From the NCBI GenBank assembly GCA_029204225.1, contig CM055106.1:35190361-35254360 (forward strand): a stretch of DNA of 64,000 bases, read 5' to 3'. Below are positions 59,806 through 64,000 of the stretch, in pieces. This DNA comes from Diphasiastrum complanatum. Taxonomy: Eukaryota > Streptophyta > Lycopodiopsida > Lycopodiales > Lycopodiaceae. The translations under genes and the position numbers were made by a program. The notes beneath the pieces are model-generated. The model was not told where the DNA came from, did not search any database, and saw nothing but the letters and a program-made list of their open reading frames with translations. Every line of letters begins with the position of its first letter. Position 1 is the stretch's first letter.

Positions 59806-60010
59806 GTTGCTGCTTCTTGTGAGCCAACCACTACCTCATCAGTAGTGCCACGACCTAGTACTCATGATCATTTGGCATCTGCTCCTTCTCATGATGTTGG
59901 TCTACTTAACGTTATTATATCCACTATTTATGTATAATGTGTTTGTGGCTATCTTGTTATTGTCTTGTAATGTAAATTTATGTCACGTCAAAATATATAT
60001 AGTGTAATGA
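59806..60010. other. Unassigned stretch between two LTR elements
   Basis: It may be the altered remainder of the truncated 3' LTR of the upstream element. It shows no similarity by eye to the corresponding 5' LTR sequence and has no gene. Confidence 0.3.
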
Positions 60011-60629
60011 TGTTAGTACTGAAAAGAATACGTGTAGGTCGAGTTTCGTCTAGCACTTCACGTAGTGAATGATCCAAACCACCTAATAGGTCTCCAGCTA
60101 TGCCTTACGAGACACAAAGACGATATCCACATAGTTTTGGATGAGTACAATAAAATATTCTTCACCATGTTTGTTTGTATCTTTTATTTGTTTGCATTAT
60201 AAGTAGTCCTAATTTTTTTAGATTTCCATAACAAACAATCTTTTGAATTTCAAAATACTTGCTCAAATCTAATTGCAAGCCATATTTGAGTGCTGGAATA
60301 TATGACACTAATGATATTTTAGTTAAGAAAACACAATTGAAAGCACCCGACCGGATCAATCACCACAGCACAATGTCAAGTGCAACAAGAATACAAAATT
60401 ACTCTCTTCAAACTATATATTCAAGAACTACTAGTAAGTACAAAGTTGAGTTCCTTAAAAACACTCAAAGGGCTCGTAAAAGAAAGATGGCCCGATAACT
60501 CTAGAACTAAGCACATGTGGTGCCATCGAAATAGGAAAGCACTGTATAAGTCGATTATTGCTATTTTAACTCTCTCTCTCAATGATCAACGTCACTTTTC
60601 ATTTTAGAGTATACTCTATTCATGGAACA
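60011..60629 (-). repeat. 3' LTR of the minus-strand Copia element
   Basis: On the minus strand it begins TGTTCCATGAATAG at 60629, right after a short purine tract (ATGGAGG), and ends ...CAGTACTAACA at 60011. The TGTT…AACA termini support these ends. The predicted length is 619 bp. The 5' LTR is outside the window, so no comparison is possible. Confidence 0.6.
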
Positions 60630-60665
60630 TACCTCCATGATAGCATTACAAGTAAAAGCTTTTTT

Positions 60666-63600
60666 TTACATAACTTGGTCTAAGCCAAGTTTAGCTCTAA
60701 AAGTTTCAAACTTTTCTTTACTCAAAGCTTTTGTAAATATATCAGCAACTTGTAACAACGTAGAACAATGTACAATACCAATGTCTTCAGATTGTAATTT
60801 TTCACGCACAAACTGATATTTTACTTCAATATGTTTTGTCCTTGCGTGAAAGATTGGATTTTTAGCCAATTGTATTCCGCTTTGACTGTCACAGAAAATA
60901 ACAGTGGGATTTTCCTGTTTCATGCCAATCTCACATAACAACTTACGTAGCCAAATAGCTTCATGGGTAGCAGAACTCAATGCTTTATATTCGGCTTATG
61001 TGGAAGAAAGAAAAATAGTATCTTGCTTCTTGCTAGACCATGAAAAACAGTCGCTATCAAAATTGAAGGTATAACCTATTGTTGACTTTCTATCATCTAT
61101 ACTTCCAGCCCAATCAGCGTCAACATAACCTTGCAACTTAGGTAAAACACTTTGTCTTTTGTAGACTAGACCAAGGTTCGGTGTACCTTTTACATATCTC
61201 AAAATCCTTTTTGCAGCTTTCCAATGGTTCAAAGTGGGTGATGACATGAATTGGCTAATCAAACTTACAGCATAGCAGATATCAGGACGTGTAGTTGTAA
61301 GATATATTAAACTTCCAACTAGCTGACGAAATAGTGTAGTATCAACATGTGCACTATCATCAATACGAGATAATTTCTTACCAGCTTCGCAAGAGGTGAT
61401 GGAAGGTTTGCACTCTGTCATGTGAAATCTCTCCAATATCTCGCCTACATACTTGTTTTGACATAACCTGATATCACTGCTAGTTTGCCATACTTCGACA
61501 CCCAAGCAATAGTGCATAAGATCTAAATCTGTCATCTCAAATTGCTTGCACAAGTTGGCTTTGATAGAACAAGTAAGGTTCTCATCATTGCCAGTGATAA
61601 TGATATCATCAACATAAAGTACAATCAAGGCAATGCTGTCATCATTTATAAGAACATAAAGATTTGGATCTGAATTTGTTCTTACAAATCCATGTGAAAG
61701 AAAGTAACTATCAATGCGTCCATACCATGTGCGTGGCGCTTGTTTAAGGCCATAAAGTGCTTTGCGTAGTTTACATACTTTCTGTTCTTGCCCTTTTGCC
61801 ATGAAGCCCTGCGGTTGAACCATGTAAACTTCTTATTCTAAGTCACCATTCAAAAAAGCAGACTTCACATCCATTTGATGGATTTTCCACCCAAAATGAG
61901 ATGCTAAGGCAATGATAAGACGTAGTGTAGTCTACTTAGCCACTGGAGCAAATGTTTCTTTATAGTCAATTCCTTTGCTTTGCTCATAACCCTTCACTAC
62001 TAGGCGTGCCTTATACTTTGCTATTGTGCCATCCACATGAAACTTTTGTTATCAATGGGTTTCTTTCCAAGTGGTAGATCAACTAACTCCCATGTATCAT
62101 GTCTTTGGATGGATTCTATCTCTTCTTCCATTGCCCTTTGCCACTCTTTGTGATCTTTTCTCGACACTTCAAAATGTCAGTCATTAGGGCATAGTTCCCA
62201 TGATAATGATCGGGAGACTTCCTTTCCCGTGTTGATCTTCTCACTTCACTTTATGTGCTAGATCCTGTTTGATTTAGCTTTGCGTTCTTCATGATCTTTT
62301 CATACCATTTTGGTATCTTAGATTCAGGTGATACACTACGTGGAGAGTACGTATCCCAAGGAGTGTCCAAGTAATGTCTCTTACTTTCAACCAGTTTCTC
62401 CTTCATTGCTCCTATTGGCAACTACCTCCCCTTAGGCTCTTGAATAGGTGGTGTTCTATCATATTCGCCCTCTCGACTTTCGTCCTCATGTGCATCATTT
62501 TGTGGAGCATCTTCATCATTTTCTTCCTCCAGTACTGTGGGAAGTCTCTTGATGCTTTCACTTTTTGCATGGTCTTCATCTTCATACCTATGCGGTTCAT
62601 CAAAGATCACATCTTTGCTAATGTGAATCTTGTTCATTACAGGATCAAAACACCTGTAAGCTTTTGTTCTTTCATCATAACCGACGAAGATACACTTGAT
62701 TGCTTTGGCATCAAGTTTCTTTCGCTCCTCCTTTGGCACATGTACATAGGCCTTACATCCAATGACACAAAATTTGTCAATTTTTGGCTTTATTCAAGTA
62801 AATGCTTCTTCAGGAGTCACATTTGGAACCGCAACTGTAGGGCTCCTGTTTGCAAGAACGTTGCCGCACTGCACGCTTCTGACCAAAGTGAATCGGTCAA
62901 GCCCATTTGCTTCATCATGGAGCGGCACTCTCCATAATAGTTCTGTTTTTTTGTTCAGCTATACCATTACTATGCGGCGTGTGTGACTGTGTGAATTGTC
63001 TTTTAATGCCATGTTCTTTGCAAAAGTCTTCAAAATCATCAGATTTATATTCACCCCCTCTATCAGATCTTAGCACTTTTATGCGTGCCTCTAGTTGGTT
63101 TTCTACCAAAGTTTTGAACTCCTTGAAGCGAGCAAAAGCGTCAGATTTCTTCTTCAAGAAATAAATCCATGTCCTTCTCGAGTAATCATCTATGAAAGTT
63201 ATAAAATAATATGTTTTCCCCAACGACATGCTCTTCATTGGACCGCACAGGTCACTGTGAATTAGTTCCAGCGGTTTCTTAGCTCTTGCAGCTCCACCTT
63301 TCTTGAATGTCTCTCTGTGATGCTTTCCCATGATGCATCCTTCACATATTGCATGGTGATCATCCTGCAATGCTGGTAACCCTATTACCATCTTCAGCTT
63401 CGCCATCAATCTCAAGCTCCCATAGTTCAAATGACCAAGTCTTCTGTGCCATAACTCGGATTGAGATGCTGTTGAGATGGCCAAACCATATTCACCTGGT
63501 TTTGCAGCATCCAATTCATAAAGGTCACAGTTACTATCTCTATAACCCTTTGCCACCACTTTGTGGTTATGGTTCGTATCCTTCATAAGGCATCCATCCT

Positions 63601-64000
63601 TGACAAATTCAACTTTAAGATGTTGATTTGCCATTACACCAACAGAAAGCAAACTCTTTTTGAGTCCACGAACATAAAGTACATTAGGGATATTTTTAAT
63701 TTTGCCATCAAGAAATTGCACATGTACATTGCCCACACCCTGTATCTGGCATTCCTCTCCATTGGCTTGAGTGACCTTATCCCCATCATGGATTGGTGAG
63801 AATTTTTCAAACCAATCACGTTTTCCGGTCATATGCCTTGTGGCGCCTGAATCTATGAACCATCTGGCACCATCATCAACTTGGGATGCCAATGCCGATG
63901 AGAAAACATTTGTCTCGTCATCTTCTCCATCATCTTTGGCAATGTTTCCTTGTTGAGTCACTTTTCCCGTCTTTATGTCTGCTTTCTTCTTATAACACTC
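60666..64000 (-). mobile_element. Ty1-copia element, decayed, running off the right edge
   Basis: On the minus strand from 64000, gag ends near the last zinc-knuckle cysteine. The protease reads W-F-I-D-S-G-A-T-R-H-M-T (63860). Pre-integrase has L-W-H-R-R-L-G-H-L-N and C-E-G-C-I-M-G-K-H-H. Integrase retains H-S-D-L-C-G-P-M, L-R-S-D-R-G-G-E-Y and N-G-I-A-E-Q-K-N-R-T, so all three catalytic acids are present. A frameshift at about 62920 breaks the frame. C-terminal integrase (C-I-F-V-G-Y, V-I-F-D-E) is at 62739-62422. RT (about 62050-61200) has Y-V-D-D intact but stops near 61838. RNase H has D-A-D-W-A-G-S and is cut by a TAA at 60993-60995 just before A-E-Y-K-A-L; it ends at 60666. Better preserved than the other copies, but not functional. 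Confidence 0.94.

Noticed and set aside
62374-62937. 187-codon plus-strand ORF
   Set aside because: It is antisense to Copia integrase C-terminal sequence and has no motif of its own.
1-64000. CRISPR arrays, bacterial operons or prophage
   Set aside because: Spliced genes, plant retrotransposons and LINEs show the DNA is plant nuclear; no regularly spaced CRISPR-type repeats were seen.

Overview
The window is nuclear DNA of a land plant with a transposon-rich genome. It holds spliceosomal introns, Ty1-copia and Ty3-gypsy elements with plant-type domains, LINEs, and a DNA topoisomerase I with the plant N-terminal motif pattern. Long element-filled introns in a housekeeping gene suggest a large genome, perhaps a fern or another non-seed plant. 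That placement is a weak inference.

Two cellular genes are supported. At 1488-1767 (minus) lies the first coding exon of a purple-acid-phosphatase-like metallophosphoesterase; its other exons are outside the window or unrecognised. From 54436 down to 29147 (minus) lies a complete DNA topoisomerase I gene of 17 coding exons, 3501 nt and 1166 codons. Every junction is GT-AG, the phases are consistent, and all five catalytic residues are present. Its ninth intron (8.9 kb) contains a 5'-truncated LINE, a decayed Copia element in antisense, and an unrecognised ORF.

Region by region: 2.2-9.1 kb holds a LINE that appears split into two oppositely oriented pieces around two head-to-head Copia fragments. 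9.1-11.0 kb is a decayed, unrecognised protein region. 12.4-13.0 kb is a Copia fragment with its integrase centre deleted. 13.2-17.5 kb is mostly featureless AT-rich or LTR-like DNA. 17.5-19.2 kb is a Ty3-gypsy gag (minus). 19.5-20.9 kb contains two degenerate tandem-repeat arrays. 21.2-22.5 kb is a Copia fragment (minus). 23.9-25.7 kb is a Ty3-gypsy RT/RNase H relic (plus). 26.2-26.9 kb encodes a threefold repeated basic motif of unknown function. 29.1-54.4 kb is TOP1. 56.4-59.8 kb looks like a non-autonomous LTR element with a primer-binding site and a leader of five degenerate repeats. 60.0-64.0 kb is a Copia element (minus) running off the window.

No transposable element seen here is intact: each is frameshifted, truncated or has lost catalytic residues. 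The topoisomerase is the only complete, apparently functional gene.
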